Shown here: positions 5,878 to 6,441 of the stretch, in pieces | Layout of the letters: every line of letters starts with the position of its first letter | Numbering within the stretch: position 1 is the first letter of the stretch | Assembly (NCBI GenBank): GCA_020048935.1 | Contig: JAIFLS010000100.1 | Coordinates: 1-6,441, forward strand | DNA: 6,441 nt | Origin: a bacterium | GTDB lineage: Bacteria > Verrucomicrobiota > Kiritimatiellia > UBA8416 | Reading direction: 5' to 3' | Notes under the pieces: generated by a model | The model's input: only the letters and a program-made list of their open reading frames with translations | The model's database searches: none | What the model was told of the DNA's origin: nothing | Program-made: the position numbers and the translations under genes

Positions 5878-6051
5878 AAGCTGAGACCTGAAATGGGGAT
5901 GAGGATGAGGGGAAAAGCTGAAACACTGAAATGCTGAAAGCTGAAATGGGCACTGGGGAGACATGGGGAAAAGCTGAAATCGGGAAAGCCGAAAGTCGAT
6001 ATGGGCTGAGACCTGAAAGCTGACATTGCTCCCTGAAAGCTGACATTGCTC
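5864..6051. repeat. Spacer with scattered CTGAAA / GCTGAAA words
   Basis: CTGAAA occurs eight times on the + strand, at 5888, 5918, 5926, 5934, 5941, 5974, 6013 and 6033, often inside GCTGAAA and mixed with GGGATGA and GGGGA words. The 14-mer gctgagacctgaaa is present at both 5880-5893 and 6005-6018. Spacing is irregular, so this is not a CRISPR array or a strict tandem repeat. On the - strand it reads as Ser/Phe/Pro/His-rich low-complexity frames that do not look like protein. It fills most of the gene-free interval between wbuB and the last gene, and I see no RNA gene or promoter in it. Confidence 0.8.
6012..6051. repeat. Perfect 20-bp tandem duplication
   Basis: The 20-bp unit that begins cctgaaagctgac occurs at 6012-6031 and 6032-6051 with no mismatch. 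It contains the CTGAAA word of the surrounding spacer, so it may show how that family of words grows. The following bases, about 6052 to 6145, hold no gene or clear signal that I can identify. Confidence 0.9.
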
Positions 6052-6145
6052 GGGGATCCACGCTCCCGTCTTCGTCTCTACGGCGGGTATGCTGGTGAGC
6101 GAGGCGAAGGGGCGATGGCGTCTTTTCATGGATTGTTGGAATAAA

Positions 6146-6441
6146 ATGGGTATGCGCGGATTCTTGTTTATTTGTTTTTTGGTCTGGCTGGGGGTGACGG
6201 GGGTAGTGTTGTTGACTCCGGCAGAGACGGTGCGGCAGACAAACGTAACGGTCACTGGCATGCCGGGAGTGAAGGCGCAACGAAAGACCGCCATTTACAG
6301 GGCGATTAATGATGGTGGCAACTGGCACGTGTTCTGGTTCTTTAGTCTGGCAAGCATGGCCGCCCTGCTTCAACGCAAGCCAACCCTCGCGGCGAGCACA
6401 AAAACGTTGCTGTTTCTATCCGCTGGCGGGCTCACGATGGA
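6146..6441 (+). CDS. Small membrane protein resembling the VanZ family, 3' end cut by window
   Basis: At least 98 codons, open to the right edge. A hydrophobic helix at about residues 5-24 (FLFICFLVWLGVTGVVLL) is followed by a polar loop of about 35 residues. A second helix follows, beginning NWHVFWFFSLASMAALL at 59-75, and a third hydrophobic stretch begins at about 87 (TLLFLSAGGL). The pattern of a short first helix, a loop, then a helix opened by a His next to aromatic residues resembles VanZ-like proteins, which are common in polysaccharide loci, but the match is by pattern only. The start is unsure. ATG 6146 has GGAA at 6138-6141; in-frame ATGs at 6089, 6128 and 6152 are alternatives. 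It lies about 400 bp after the glycosyltransferase gene, so it may have its own promoter, which I could not find. Confidence 0.5.
   Translation, partial: MGMRGFLFICFLVWLGVTGVVLLTPAETVRQTNVTVTGMPGVKAQRKTAIYRAINDGGNWHVFWFFSLASMAALLQRKPTLAASTKTLLFLSAGGLTM

Noticed and set aside
5864..6051. Possible CRISPR array
   Set aside because: The repeated words are 6 to 14 bp with irregular spacing, there are no spacers of equal length, and no cas gene is present.
5707..6373. Two overlapping - strand frames of 195 codons each, rich in Ser, Phe, Pro and His
   Set aside because: Composition follows the CTGAAA repeats. Two frames are open at once, which points to low-complexity DNA and not to a protein.

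Overview
This window is a piece of a bacterial surface-polysaccharide (O-antigen, capsule or exopolysaccharide) locus. All recognisable genes are on the + strand. Its core is the three-enzyme pathway from UDP-N-acetyl-D-glucosamine to UDP-N-acetyl-L-fucosamine: fnlA/capE/wbjB (652-1665), fnlB/capF/wbjC (1688-2863) and fnlC/capG/wbjD (3362-4492). A WbuB-like family 4 glycosyltransferase (4508-5746), the probable user of that sugar nucleotide, follows 15 bp later. A left-handed beta-helix (hexapeptide) acyltransferase lies upstream (60-659) and overlaps fnlA by 8 bp. The right edge cuts a small membrane protein that resembles the VanZ family (6146-6441, partial).

The unusual part is between fnlB and fnlC, which I would expect to be adjacent. 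A GxxExxY-family gene (PD-(D/E)XK nuclease fold, 2897-3280) sits there. It is bracketed by inverted copies of a repeat built from three units of about 8 bp with consensus RCGCAGAG (2867-2892 and 3293-3317). A third copy lies inside the fnlB reading frame (2664-2688). It matches the copy at 3293-3317 perfectly over 25 bp in inverted orientation. It is flanked by a 5-bp direct repeat (GAGAT at 2658-2662 and 2691-2695). Repeat plus one GAGAT is exactly 33 bp, so it adds 11 codons to a cupin-domain loop without breaking the frame. The copy at 2867-2892 also appears to supply the Shine-Dalgarno sequence of the GxxExxY gene. Together these suggest a small repeat-bounded cassette whose repeat can also move or be copied by itself.

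From 5747 to about 6145 I see no convincing gene. The stretch holds a 16-bp tandem duplication that overlaps the end of the glycosyltransferase gene, a 34-codon ORF of unknown meaning, a zone of scattered CTGAAA/GCTGAAA words, and a 20-bp tandem duplication.

The organism cannot be fixed from this window. Shine-Dalgarno sites and gene order are bacterial, and the pathway is usual in Gram-negative O-antigen or Gram-positive capsule loci. GC content is uneven: one 60-base line sampled in fnlA is about 62% GC, one in the 3' half of fnlB about 37%. The GxxExxY gene with short-period repeats and the CTGAAA-rich spacer remind me of environmental Verrucomicrobiota, Kiritimatiellota, Lentisphaerota or Planctomycetota genomes, but that is a weak impression from memory.
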